22,387 nucleotides of DNA. Source: JASFQI01 sp050115555. Its GTDB lineage: Bacteria; Desulfobacterota; DSM-4660; Desulfatiglandales; HGW-15. The notes under the pieces are model-generated. The model searched no databases, was not told the DNA's origin, and saw only the letters and a program-made list of their open reading frames with translations. The translations under genes and the position numbers were made by a program. Location: positions 1 through 22,387 of the forward strand of contig JASFQI010000039.1 of assembly GCA_050115555.1 (NCBI GenBank), given 5' to 3'. Below are positions 1 through 7,338 of this stretch, in pieces. Numbering within the stretch: the first letter of the stretch is position 1; the number at the start of each line of letters is the position of its first letter.

Positions 1-516
1 TCCGGGTCGCGTGTGCTGGATGCCCTTCGCAGGCTGGGTGTGCCGTCGGCCGAGGTGGACCTGGTCCTGGTGAACGGGCAGCCTGCGGGCTGGGATCACG
101 TCCTGATTGCAGGAGACCGGGTGAGCGTGTATCCCGAGTTCGAGCGTCTGGACGTAACCGGGGTGACGAAGCTCCCGAATCGCCCCCTTCGAAGGCCTCG
201 ATTTATCGTGGATCGGGATCTGGAGGGCCTGGCCCGGTGCCTGCAATGTCTCGGTTGGGACGTTCGCTTCGCTGAGTCCCTTTCGCCTTCCGGGCTTCTT
301 GCGGTCTCCAATAAGGGAAAGCGAATCTTTCTCACTCGAGACCCGCGCCTTCTTGCGCACGACCGGGTGGAGCGGGGGATTTGCGTGCGTGGGTCCGGGC
401 CGCCAGAAGCCCTTGCCCGTGAGGTGCTTCATGCGCTGGACCTGCCCGCACGACCCATCCCTGAAGCAGGTAATCCTCAAGCCCTTACCGAAAGCGCACG
501 CTCCGAAGGCGGTTAA
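1..516 (+). CDS. Mut7-C RNase domain protein with ubiquitin-like N-terminus (5' partial)
   Basis: The frame is open from the first base, so the start lies upstream; 171 residues are visible. Residues about 1-55 look like a MoaD/ThiS-type ubiquitin fold (LVLVNGQPAGW, then AGDRVSVYPEF). Residues about 65-150 match the Mut7-C PIN-like RNase domain: FIVDRDLEGLARCLQCLGWD supplies the first acidic residue and the LGW/FD motif, and RIFLTRDPRLL is the TRD motif. This fusion is a known bacterial family of presumed RNases of unknown target. Family members usually end in a CxxC zinc ribbon. Here the protein stops after an Ala/Pro/Glu-rich tail with no cysteine pair, and the last 32 bp lie antisense to the end of the neighbouring ATPase gene. 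The family call is fairly secure; activity is uncertain because of the missing ribbon. Confidence 0.8.
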   Translation, partial: SGSRVLDALRRLGVPSAEVDLVLVNGQPAGWDHVLIAGDRVSVYPEFERLDVTGVTKLPNRPLRRPRFIVDRDLEGLARCLQCLGWDVRFAESLSPSGLLAVSNKGKRIFLTRDPRLLAHDRVERGICVRGSGPPEALAREVLHALDLPARPIPEAGNPQALTESARSEGG

Positions 517-2233
517 TGGCCGCGGCGATCTCCAGGGCGCGGGGCCGCGCAAAGCTCCCGGGATGCCCCTCGCCCCGGTGAAAGGGGTCCAGCAGGTCCA
601 GGCCGTTTTCGTCCAGGTAGGCCTCCAGCTGCTCGAGTGCGGTCTTGAGGGGGACCCTGCCGTTCATGAACCGGGAGGCGGCCAGGTGGATGGCCATGCC
701 CACAGCGCGGGTCTGGCTCATGTCCACGAGCTGCTCCACACCCCGCAGGTCAATGGAATCGGCACCGAACAGGATCTGATCCAGGTCCCTGGCGTCGATC
801 TTGATCCTCTTTTTTCCCTGGGATGCGTTAAAGCTTTTGGGAAGGGGCGTGCGCTCCAGGCGCCAGTCGGAGGAGGGTTCAGCTTCGGAACGCCTTCCGG
901 TTTCGTGGGCCGCGGCCACATCCTGCGCTTCCCGGGTTACGTCTTCGGGAAGGTACTCCCGCATCAGGATCACGCGATCCGCCACATCGAAGTAATCGCC
1001 GCAACCGCCCATGACCAGCACCGTAGACACGCCGAACGCTTCGTACATCTCCCGGACACGGTCCACGAACGGGGTGATGGGTTCGAACTCCTTGTGCACC
1101 AGGGCCTGCATGCGCACATCGCGGACCATGAAGTTGGTGGCCGAGGTGTCCTCGTCCAGGAGCAGGGCATCCGCGCCCATCTCGAGGGCCTCGACGATAT
1201 TGGCCGCCTGGCTCGTGCTCCCGCTGGCGTTGTCCGTGGAAAAGGTGCGGGTGTCCAAACCGCCGGGCAGATTGTCGATGAACGGCCCGATGTCCACACG
1301 CTCGATCCTGCGTCCGTCCTCGGCTCGAACTTTCACGGCCCCGCGGCAGGTGACCACGCCTTCCCGGCCGTCCCCGGGTACGTGGGGGTAGATGCCCTGC
1401 TCCAGGGCCTTGAGCAGGGTGGACTTGCCGTGGTACCCGCCGCCCACGATCAGCGTGATCCCCCGGGGGATCCCCATGCCCGTGATGTGCCTCGGAGCGC
1501 CGGGTTCCCGGCTGACCGGATTGGGCAGGTCCAGGCGCACGCGAAGGGAAGCCGGGGATTGAAACGCGACGGCACGTTTCCGGTCGAGCGGGCGCGGGCT
1601 GTTGCCGGTCTCGCGGGGGAGGATCGCGCCTTCGGCCACAAAGGCCACGAGCCCCAGCTCGTCCAGTCGATCCCGAACGGCTTCCTGGTTCTCCACGCAC
1701 TCCACGAACGCCCAGGCTTCCTTGTCCGAAAAAGCGCGCCACAGGAGACCCCTTTGAACGATGTCCGGCAGGATTTCGCAGAGGAGCTCCCGGGCCTGAT
1801 GTCCCAGAATACGCCGCCCTGTGGCCGGAAGACCCACGTAGACGCGGGCCTCCACCCAATCCGGAGTGATTCGGCACGCGGTGCGCTCCAGAGCCTCCTG
1901 GCCTCCTGCATCGATGCTAATCCGCCCGCTTTTTCCGCTTCCCTGTGTGCGGCGGGACTCCCGGGACACGGCCCGATCGACCTGACGGCCGGCAAAGTCC
2001 TCCAGGGCGATTCGGCGGACCCGGTTGCGGAAGAGGTCCCGGGGGTACCCGGCCCGCCGCATGGGCACCCGCGCCCTGAGGCGGGAAGGGGCGGCGAACG
2101 GGTCCCCCTGCACGTGGTCGATGCACAGGGTGAACCAGCGGAAGTCGTAGCCCCCCTGCAAGTCCTTGTAGGCATCGTAACTTTTGCCATCGATTCGGCC
2201 GAGCGTTTGTCGAAGCTGGTCCATGGTCTGCAT
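485..2233 (-). CDS. Predicted ATPase of the ABC class (COG3044 / ABC_ATPase family)
   Basis: A 582-aa soluble protein of the COG3044 ABC-class ATPase family, a full-length match. Walker A is GGGYHGKST (about residues 264-272), an ABC-signature-like ASGSTSQA lies near 336-343, and Walker B is ALLLDEDTSATNF (about 356-368). The N-terminal third carries the family's conserved start (IDGKSYDAYKDLQGGYDF) and the C-terminal third is helical. No membrane segments are seen, so it is not a transporter by itself; the family's role is unknown. The ATG at 2233 has an AGGAAGG-type ribosome site about 12 bases upstream; a second in-frame ATG at 2224 would give a better site spacing of neither extreme and cannot be excluded. 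Its 3' end overlaps the convergent Mut7-C gene by 32 bp. It lies downstream of the pseudouridine synthase gene on the same strand. Confidence 0.9.
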   Translation of the reverse strand: MQTMDQLRQTLGRIDGKSYDAYKDLQGGYDFRWFTLCIDHVQGDPFAAPSRLRARVPMRRAGYPRDLFRNRVRRIALEDFAGRQVDRAVSRESRRTQGSGKSGRISIDAGGQEALERTACRITPDWVEARVYVGLPATGRRILGHQARELLCEILPDIVQRGLLWRAFSDKEAWAFVECVENQEAVRDRLDELGLVAFVAEGAILPRETGNSPRPLDRKRAVAFQSPASLRVRLDLPNPVSREPGAPRHITGMGIPRGITLIVGGGYHGKSTLLKALEQGIYPHVPGDGREGVVTCRGAVKVRAEDGRRIERVDIGPFIDNLPGGLDTRTFSTDNASGSTSQAANIVEALEMGADALLLDEDTSATNFMVRDVRMQALVHKEFEPITPFVDRVREMYEAFGVSTVLVMGGCGDYFDVADRVILMREYLPEDVTREAQDVAAAHETGRRSEAEPSSDWRLERTPLPKSFNASQGKKRIKIDARDLDQILFGADSIDLRGVEQLVDMSQTRAVGMAIHLAASRFMNGRVPLKTALEQLEAYLDENGLDLLDPFHRGEGHPGSFARPRALEIAAAINRLRSVRFR

Positions 2234-2264
2234 TCCGGTTTTCCGCCTTCCTCATGGGGGACAG

Positions 2265-2332
2265 GATAAAAAAGGGATGAGCCGCCTCGACCGGTGCTTC
2301 CTCACCGCGGCCTTCCGGGAATGAGCGGCTTT
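2265..2332 (-). terminator. Possible intrinsic terminator/attenuator after the pseudouridine synthase
   Basis: Read on the minus strand, AGCCGCTC (ending near 2320) can pair with GAGGCGGCT (about 2277-2285) with a one-base bulge. It encloses a smaller CGGTG/CACCG hairpin (2292-2296 with 2303-2307). A run of six T (complement of 2268-2273) follows after CATCCC. It could end the pseudouridine synthase transcript or attenuate read-through into the ATPase gene. Folding was done by eye only. Confidence 0.3.
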
Positions 2333-2367
2333 TCCCCGGAGAAAGGGCCACAAATCCATCGGAAGTG

Positions 2368-3363
2368 TCAAGGGGAAATCCCGGCCTTTTCGCATCGATT
2401 GATAAGAGCGAGCATATCCGCGGGCAGTTCCGATCGGAACCGGAGGGCGTTACCGGTCGCAGGGTGACGAATGTGGAGCTCGGCCGCGTGAAGGGCCTGG
2501 CGTGGAAGGCGGAGGCGCCTCCGGTCCTCCGGGCTTAGGTGTCCCTGAATGAACCGCAGAAAGCACACCTCGTCCACGCCGTAGATCTTGTCCCCGACGA
2601 TGGGATAGCCCAGACCGCTCAGCGTAGCCCGAATCTGGTGGAGCCGGCCCGTGTGAGGGACGGCCTCCACACAGCTGATTTCACCGGACTGAAGGATCCC
2701 GGTCAAGGTGGTTCGGCACGCCTTGGCCTCTCCTGCGAGTGCCTCGGGCACAGGGTCCGGCCGGAAAAGGCGCCGCTTTCGAACCGCGCTTTTCGTGTCG
2801 GGAGCAAGCACGCCGCAGGCCTCCATGGTGCCCGTTGGAAATCGTCCTTCCACAAGGGCCACGTACCTCTTGAACACGGTGTGCCTCTGGAACTGCCTTC
2901 CCAATTCCCTGGCGGCCCACCGGGTTCGGGCCGCCAGGACCAGGCCCGAGGTCTCGCGATCGATGCGGTTCATCAGGGCCAGGTAGACATGGGGCCCGTG
3001 GGACTGCCGAAGGAGCCCCCATAAGGTGTTTCGGTAGTACCGGCCCCCCGGGTGGCAGGGAAGGTCCGCAGGCTTGTCCACCACCAGGAGCGCGTCGTCC
3101 TGGAAAAGGACGCCGTAACCCGTATCCACCGGCGGCTCCGGTGCATCCGGCATGCAAAACTCCACGAGGTCTCCGGGTTCCAGGACGCTTGTCTCAGTGG
3201 CCGTCCGGCGGTTTACAAGGAGGCGCCCCATGCGGACGTGCTCCTGCCATCGAGTGCGATCGTGATAGGTGAAACGGGTCGCAAGGTAATCCACCAGAGG
3301 ACGGCGGGGCTCACGGTCGCCGATGCGGATCCGGGCGCGTCGATCCGGAAGGGGGTAGACCAT
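2368..3363 (-). CDS. RluA-family pseudouridine synthase with S4-like N-terminus
   Basis: A 331-aa RNA pseudouridine synthase of the RluA/RluC/RluD family, which isomerises uridine in rRNA or tRNA. An S4-like RNA-binding segment is at about residues 20-70 (DYLATRF, VRMGRLLVN, LEPGDLVEF). The catalytic block is NRIDRETSG at about 132-140 with Asp135 as nucleophile. The later motifs KRYVALVEG, HTGRLHQIRATLSGLGYPIVGD and LHAAELHIRHP are all present. In most relatives the residue before the catalytic RLD is His (HRLD); here it is Asn. The ATG at 3363 is chosen because AGGAGGA sits 4 bases upstream; the frame stays open further 5' but that part overlaps the divergent gene and has no family similarity. 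The exact RNA target cannot be told from the sequence. Confidence 0.9.
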   Translation of the reverse strand: MVYPLPDRRARIRIGDREPRRPLVDYLATRFTYHDRTRWQEHVRMGRLLVNRRTATETSVLEPGDLVEFCMPDAPEPPVDTGYGVLFQDDALLVVDKPADLPCHPGGRYYRNTLWGLLRQSHGPHVYLALMNRIDRETSGLVLAARTRWAARELGRQFQRHTVFKRYVALVEGRFPTGTMEACGVLAPDTKSAVRKRRLFRPDPVPEALAGEAKACRTTLTGILQSGEISCVEAVPHTGRLHQIRATLSGLGYPIVGDKIYGVDEVCFLRFIQGHLSPEDRRRLRLPRQALHAAELHIRHPATGNALRFRSELPADMLALINRCEKAGISP

Positions 3364-3406
3364 TGTCCTCCTATTCGATTTACGGGCTGTTCCCGTCTCG
3401 GGGAAG

Positions 3407-3435
3407 TTGTGCATCACAGAATTTGAATGTATCAT
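3407..3435 (+). promoter_or_regulatory. Candidate sigma70 promoter for the isomerase/cyclase unit
   Basis: TTGTGC (3407-3412), a 17-bp spacer and TATCAT (3430-3435) lie in the 108-bp divergent intergenic region, ahead of the AAGGAGG ribosome site at 3454-3460. The -10 matches 5 of 6 and the -35 is weak. Confidence 0.4.
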
Positions 3436-3471
3436 ACCTTCATTCATAAGAAAAAGGAGGCTGAACGGATC

Positions 3472-4284
3472 ATGCGCTTTGGAGCCATGAACTTCCCCCT
3501 GAACCCGGTCCTCGAAGAGATCGAGGCCGTGGCGGAGATGGGATTCGACTATGTGGAGCTGACCATGGACGCCCCTATGGCCCACCATAGTGTGCTGAAG
3601 GAACAGCAGGATGCGGTGCTGTCCGCCATTCGCAGATTGGGTCTGGGACTCGTGTGTCATCTTCCCACGTTTGTATCGGCCGCTGATCTGACCCCGGGGC
3701 TGCGGGAGGCCTCGGTCCGCGAGCTCGTAGAATCCCTGGAGACGGCCAAAGCGCTCGGGACCGAAAAGGTCGTACTGCACCCGGCCCATGCCTCGGGCTT
3801 GGGGCGACGGGCGCTCGAGCTCTTTCGACGCCACATGAGGGAAAGCCTTTCAACGGTGCTCCTCGCGGCCCAGTCTCTGGACGTGCGCGTGGGCCTCGAG
3901 AACATGCCCCCGATTGCCTGCTCGCTCTCCGATCCGGAGGATTTCACGGAGGTTTTTCACCAGTTTCCACACCTCGAGATGACCCTGGACCTTGGGCATG
4001 CACACATCGACTCCCCGGGGGGGCAGCGCAACCTGGCCTTTATCGAGCGCTTCGCCGGCCGGATCGGGCATGTCCACGCAAGCGACAACCGGGGCTCGGC
4101 GGACGATCATCTGCCCGTAGGCGTGGGCAGTCTGGACTTTCCATGCGTGATCCGGGCCCTTCACGAAATCGGCTACGATGACACCATGACCCTGGAGGTG
4201 TTCTCGCAGGACCGTGAGTACCTCATGCGGAGCCGGGACAAGATCGCCGGCATGCTGGAACGGGCGGGAGGCAAACGCAGGTGA
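3472..4284 (+). CDS. Sugar-phosphate isomerase/epimerase-like TIM-barrel protein (xylose isomerase-like/AP endonuclease 2 fold)
   Basis: A 270-aa cytosolic protein of the xylose isomerase-like TIM barrel superfamily, which includes sugar isomerases, IolE/IolI-type enzymes and endonuclease IV. Candidate metal ligands fall in the expected strands: Glu143 in GLENMP, Asp173 and His176 in TLDLGHAH, His202 in GHVHASDN, the DDHLPVG loop near 211-217, and Glu242 in LEVFS. The start at 3472 is chosen over an upstream in-frame ATG at 3427 because AAGGAGG ends 11 bases before it and the protein family begins at this point. The gene is followed after 30 bp by the diguanylate cyclase on the same strand, so the two are probably co-transcribed. 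The substrate cannot be predicted. Confidence 0.85.
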   Translation: MRFGAMNFPLNPVLEEIEAVAEMGFDYVELTMDAPMAHHSVLKEQQDAVLSAIRRLGLGLVCHLPTFVSAADLTPGLREASVRELVESLETAKALGTEKVVLHPAHASGLGRRALELFRRHMRESLSTVLLAAQSLDVRVGLENMPPIACSLSDPEDFTEVFHQFPHLEMTLDLGHAHIDSPGGQRNLAFIERFAGRIGHVHASDNRGSADDHLPVGVGSLDFPCVIRALHEIGYDDTMTLEVFSQDREYLMRSRDKIAGMLERAGGKRR

Positions 4285-4314
4285 GCCTGAGTTGCGGATT
4301 CGGGAGGAGGCGTT

Positions 4315-5220
4315 TTGGCGGAAGAGACGAAATGGAACTACAAGGAGATGCTCGACAACCTCTACGACGGCGTCTACTTTGTGGACCCGGATCGCAGGAT
4401 TCAGTACTGGAACCGGGCGGCCGAGCGCATCACCGGGTTTGAGGCCGGCGAGGTGGTGGGAAGGAGCTGTTCCGACAACATCTTGATGCACGTGGATGAA
4501 GAGGGAAAAAGCCTGTGCCATGGGGATTGTCCCCTGGCCGCCACGCTGAGGGATGGCAAGCCCAGGGGGGTCGACGTTTTCCTGCACCATCGAAACGGCC
4601 ACCGCCTGCCCATTGCGATCCGGGTGACTCCCCTGCGGGACGGGACCGGGAACCTTATCGGTGCGGTGGAGGTGTTCAGTGACATCAGCGACAAGATGGC
4701 GTGCTTCTTCAGGGTCCAGGAGTTGGAAAAGCTTGCCATGTTGGATGCCCTGACGCAGCTCCCGAACCGGGTGTACCTTGAGCAGGAGCTTCGGTCGCGC
4801 ATCGAGGAGTACGAGCGCTACGACCTGGTTTCCGGTGTGCTCTTTATGGACATCGATCACTTCAAGCATTTCAACGACACATACGGCCACGATCTCGGAG
4901 ACGAAGTGCTCAAGACCCTGGGGGCCACGCTGCTGCACAACTCCCGGTTGTTCGACCTGTTCGGGCGCTGGGGAGGGGAGGAGTTCCTGGGCATCGTTCG
5001 CAATGTGGACGCAGAAGGACTGGAGCGGGTCGGAAAGCGGAGCCGGACGATGATCCGGGCCTCCCGCGTGCGAAGGCAGGCGGAAAACCTTCAAGTGACC
5101 GTGTCCATCGGCGGGACTCTGCTCAAGGAGGGAGACACGGTCGACTCCGTGGTGCGGCGCGCGGATGCCCTCATGTATCAAAGCAAGAAGGATGGACGGG
5201 ACCGGTTCACCATAGGATAA
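4315..5220 (+). CDS. PAS-GGDEF diguanylate cyclase with Cys-cluster PAS domain
   Basis: A 301-aa soluble sensor enzyme that should make c-di-GMP from two GTP. The PAS domain is at about residues 12-126 (DNLYDGVYFVDPDRRIQYWN ... GAVEVFSDIS), a short helical linker follows, and the GGDEF domain is at about 140-301. The active-site motif is GGEEF (220-224), a functional variant; Asp179 in FMDID is the usual metal ligand. R211-x-x-D214 five residues before GGEEF matches the inhibitory I-site, so product inhibition is expected. The PAS domain holds Cys52, Cys68 and Cys72 (C-x15-C-x3-C-P-L), shared with the histidine kinase at 21346. The TTG start is supported by GGGAGGAGG at 4302-4310; the first in-frame ATG (4348) would cut into the PAS start. 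The stop codon ends one base before the RAYT element's left repeat. Confidence 0.92.
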   Translation: MAEETKWNYKEMLDNLYDGVYFVDPDRRIQYWNRAAERITGFEAGEVVGRSCSDNILMHVDEEGKSLCHGDCPLAATLRDGKPRGVDVFLHHRNGHRLPIAIRVTPLRDGTGNLIGAVEVFSDISDKMACFFRVQELEKLAMLDALTQLPNRVYLEQELRSRIEEYERYDLVSGVLFMDIDHFKHFNDTYGHDLGDEVLKTLGATLLHNSRLFDLFGRWGGEEFLGIVRNVDAEGLERVGKRSRTMIRASRVRRQAENLQVTVSIGGTLLKEGDTVDSVVRRADALMYQSKKDGRDRFTIG

Positions 5221-5221
5221 T

Positions 5222-5250
5222 TTGGGGTCGCATCTTAATTATTAATTATT
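5222..5250. repeat. Left terminal inverted repeat of the RAYT element
   Basis: 29 bp, pairing with 6315-6343 with one mismatch at the 25th base. The transposase stop codon (5235-5237) and its last codons lie inside it. The inner part is AT-rich and itself nearly palindromic (TTAATTATTAATT). Confidence 0.9.
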
Positions 5251-6209
5251 CTCTGTTTCACTCGATGCACCTGTCTCCTCACTCGCCGGTCACGCTGGAT
5301 CCTTTTTTCCATATGCTTATACCGTTGCGTGATACCCGCCCCGGAGATCCCTCCAAAAAAACGCCCCAAGGCAACCCCACTGTCCCCAGTCATTTCTCTG
5401 CACAGGTAAATGGCCATGTCCCGGGCCAGATTCTTCTTCCTTCCTTTTTGAAGAACCGTCTCTACCTCACAGCCCAGCTCTTCGCATATGACAGGCAACA
5501 GATCTTGCGGCCTGAGGCCTCGCGTCAGGGCTCTTAGCTGCGGCTTCTCTCTGGTATCCGCGTCTTTGCCCTTGATAAGGCCTTTGACCCTGGTCACAAA
5601 ATCGGCGCCTCCCAGGACAATCCCATCCACAATATCCTTGGAAGGGTTCTTGATCTTCTGGTCCACTGCGGATTCAACAAAATTCCTGTAGCCTGGTTTT
5701 TCCTGCCCGGGTGTGCCTCCAAACAGGGACAACAACCATTCTGTCTCCAGCCATTCAGGGGCCTTGACATACCCACTGAGAGCCGGGTAGCTGCTCCACG
5801 GATAATCCTTGAGGTGCTCCACCATTCCGGCCCGAATAGGGTTGAGGTGGATATAGCGGGACAAGTGCTTCAGGTACTCATCCGCATCCACCACGATAGC
5901 CTTGAACCTCCCCTGAAACAGGTGCCCCATACGTTTTCTTTTGCGATTGTAGTACACGGCATAGCCTACATTGATCCATTTGACCGCCCGGCTCAGGTTC
6001 GCCTCCGGTGTCTCAAGCAGGAGGTGATAATGGTTTGTCATCAAGCAGTATGTGTGGACTTTAAGTCCAAAACGTTCCACTGCCTTGGCCAAATATTCCA
6101 GGAACTTCTCCCGGTCTCTCCGATTCAGAAAAATATCCGACCCGGCATTGCCGCGGTGCATCACATGATAGAACGCGCCTGGATATTCAATTCTCAATGG
6201 CCGCGCCAT
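5235..6209 (-). CDS. REP-associated tyrosine transposase (Y1_Tnp, IS200-like)
   Basis: A 324-aa transposase of the TnpA-REP/RAYT group, single-strand DNA nucleases with one catalytic Tyr. The family start MARPLRIEYPGAFYHVMHRG is intact. The HUH motif is HYH in CLMTNHYHLLLETP. The RMGHLFQGRFKA block and the catalytic-Tyr helix (EYLKHLSRYIHLNPIRAGMV) follow. The last 110 residues are a basic C-terminal domain resembling DnaA domain IV-like/helix-turn-helix tails seen in such proteins. The ATG at 6209 is preferred over a GTG at 6218 because it begins the conserved block and has GAGGA 5 bases upstream. No frameshift or stop is seen, so it may be active. The C-terminus RIINN and stop are encoded in the left repeat. 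Confidence 0.93.
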   Translation of the reverse strand: MARPLRIEYPGAFYHVMHRGNAGSDIFLNRRDREKFLEYLAKAVERFGLKVHTYCLMTNHYHLLLETPEANLSRAVKWINVGYAVYYNRKRKRMGHLFQGRFKAIVVDADEYLKHLSRYIHLNPIRAGMVEHLKDYPWSSYPALSGYVKAPEWLETEWLLSLFGGTPGQEKPGYRNFVESAVDQKIKNPSKDIVDGIVLGGADFVTRVKGLIKGKDADTREKPQLRALTRGLRPQDLLPVICEELGCEVETVLQKGRKKNLARDMAIYLCREMTGDSGVALGRFFGGISGAGITQRYKHMEKRIQRDRRVRRQVHRVKQRIINN

Positions 6210-6314
6210 TGTCCTCACACCCGTTTGGAAGGAAGGATTTATGAGTCGTTCCGGCTGTCTTTGAGCGGGCCGGCAGATTTTAAGGGAGGCTAAGCAGATC
6301 CAGGGGTTATTGTC

Positions 6315-6343
6315 AATAGTTAATAATTAAGATGCGACCCCAA
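6315..6343. repeat. Right terminal inverted repeat of the RAYT element
   Basis: 29 bp, reverse complement of 5222-5250 except for one base. It also encodes the last residues (LGSHLNY region) and the TAA stop of the HAD gene on the minus strand. Confidence 0.9.
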
Positions 6344-7081
6344 CAGGGCGATGAGGTCTTGCCATGCCGAGATGCGAGGCACGTCGTCTCCCGGGCGGTC
6401 CCCGTCCTGGCCGACGTAGCCCGGGGCAAAGGCCAGGCCGTGATCCCGGACATAGGTGGACCACACGGGACGAAGACCGCTTTGAAGGGCGCCGGTCACA
6501 TCGGGCTCCGGATCGTCCCCGATGTAGAGAATGCGGCTGCTTTCGATTCCGAGCCCGCGCACGAGCTCTCTGAAGGCCGTGGGGTGGGGTTTGCGGTACC
6601 CGATGTCCCCGCTGATGGCGAGGACATCGAAAAAGGAGTCGAGCCCTGTAGAGCGCAGGATGGCGTGAGCCGCAGGCGGGTGGGTGAAGTTGGAAAGAAG
6701 CCCCAACCGGAAGGTGCTGCGAAGGCGTTCAAGCACGTCCAGGGTTCCCGGGATGAGGCTCACATAGTCCTGGAAGGCCGAAAAATAGGCATCCACAGCC
6801 GAGGCGATGCGCTCATCCTCCGGCTCGAGCTGAAAACCCTGGCGTTCGAGCGCCTGCTGAATCCAGAACCGGTTATGGGTCTCCCGGCCGTCGATGCGGG
6901 TCTGTTCCAGGAAGGACCGGGCCGCGCTTCGGTGATCCTCGACAAAGCGGTCAGCGTCCACTTCGAGCCCGCTTTGAAGGAGGCTCTGGACGAGCCGTTT
7001 CACGGCGTGCTCCAGGGCCTGATGCTCCACCGTGATCAGGGTGTTGAAGAGGTCGAACCCCACGGCCTCGATCCGTTCCAT
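6320..7081 (-). CDS. HAD-superfamily hydrolase (haloacid dehalogenase-like, subfamily IA type)
   Basis: A 253-aa cytosolic HAD hydrolase. Motif I is DLFNTL with nucleophile Asp10, motif II LLSNFTH (Ser130), motif III GYRKPHP (Lys164), and motif IV YIGDDPEPD (Asp189, Asp190, Asp194). An alpha-helical cap lies between motifs I and II. The second acidic residue of the usual DxDxT phosphatase motif is Phe12, so standard phosphatase acid/base catalysis is missing and a dehalogenase-like or other reaction is possible. The ATG at 7081 has AAAGGA 7 bases upstream. The last six residues and the stop come from the transposon's right repeat, so the native C-terminus has been replaced; the loss is outside the catalytic motifs. 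The substrate is unknown. Confidence 0.88.
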   Translation of the reverse strand: MERIEAVGFDLFNTLITVEHQALEHAVKRLVQSLLQSGLEVDADRFVEDHRSAARSFLEQTRIDGRETHNRFWIQQALERQGFQLEPEDERIASAVDAYFSAFQDYVSLIPGTLDVLERLRSTFRLGLLSNFTHPPAAHAILRSTGLDSFFDVLAISGDIGYRKPHPTAFRELVRGLGIESSRILYIGDDPEPDVTGALQSGLRPVWSTYVRDHGLAFAPGYVGQDGDRPGDDVPRISAWQDLIALLGSHLNY

Positions 7082-7149
7082 TTCTTTCGTCCTTTCCAGG
7101 AAACCGCTTTTTCAGGTCGTTGAACCGGCTTCCGCCCTCGAGGATTCGG

Positions 7150-7332
7150 TTACAATGCGTTTCGTCGGCGCCTTTGCCCGACTTTACTTGGCAGCGGAAA
7201 CAGGCACAGCTGCACGGCGTTGCGGAGGTCTCGACATCCTTTCCTCCAGCGGCACCTGCGGCAGACGTCAATGCGCACACGGGGCCTCGATTTTCGGCGG
7301 GCGCACACGAGGTAAAGGGAATCGGTTTGCAT
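7150..7332 (-). CDS. Possible small Cys-rich protein (60 aa)
   Basis: A 60-residue basic ORF ending 68 bp upstream of the HAD gene on the same strand. Four cysteines stand in a zinc-finger-like arrangement: Cys10, then C-R-R-C and a further Cys in the segment DVCRRCRWRKGC. I recognise no named family. An ATG is at 7332 and a TTG two codons earlier at 7338; neither has a good ribosome site, which weakens the call. The plus-strand frames over the same bases look less protein-like. It could be a small metal-binding protein or a chance ORF. Confidence 0.4.
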   Translation of the reverse strand: MQTDSLYLVCARRKSRPRVRIDVCRRCRWRKGCRDLRNAVQLCLFPLPSKVGQRRRRNAL

Positions 7333-7338
7333 GCTCAA

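Larger units (their letters stand above)
5222..6343. mobile_element. RAYT (IS200-like Y1 transposase) element bounded by 29-bp inverted repeats
   Basis: The left end 5222-5250 begins TTGGGGTCGCATCTTAATTA. The right end 6315-6343 is its reverse complement with 28 of 29 bases identical. The 1,122-bp interval holds a single transposase gene on the minus strand and about 100 bp of non-coding sequence at the right end. The flanks (GGATAAT left, CAGGGCG right) show no target duplication, as expected for HUH/Y1 chemistry. It lies between the cyclase stop codon and the HAD gene's 3' end. Confidence 0.85.

Noticed and set aside
299..2269. Long plus-strand open frame (656 codons) opposite the ATPase gene
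   Set aside because: Composition typical of antisense of a GC-rich gene, no domain, no ribosome site; the minus strand encodes a full ABC-class ATPase with Walker motifs.
3364..3834. 5' extension of the pseudouridine synthase frame
   Set aside because: Overlaps the divergent isomerase gene; AGGAGGA lies immediately before the ATG at 3363 and the family begins there.
3850..5181. Minus-strand open frame opposite the isomerase and cyclase genes
   Set aside because: It spans two real genes antisense and has no protein-family signal.
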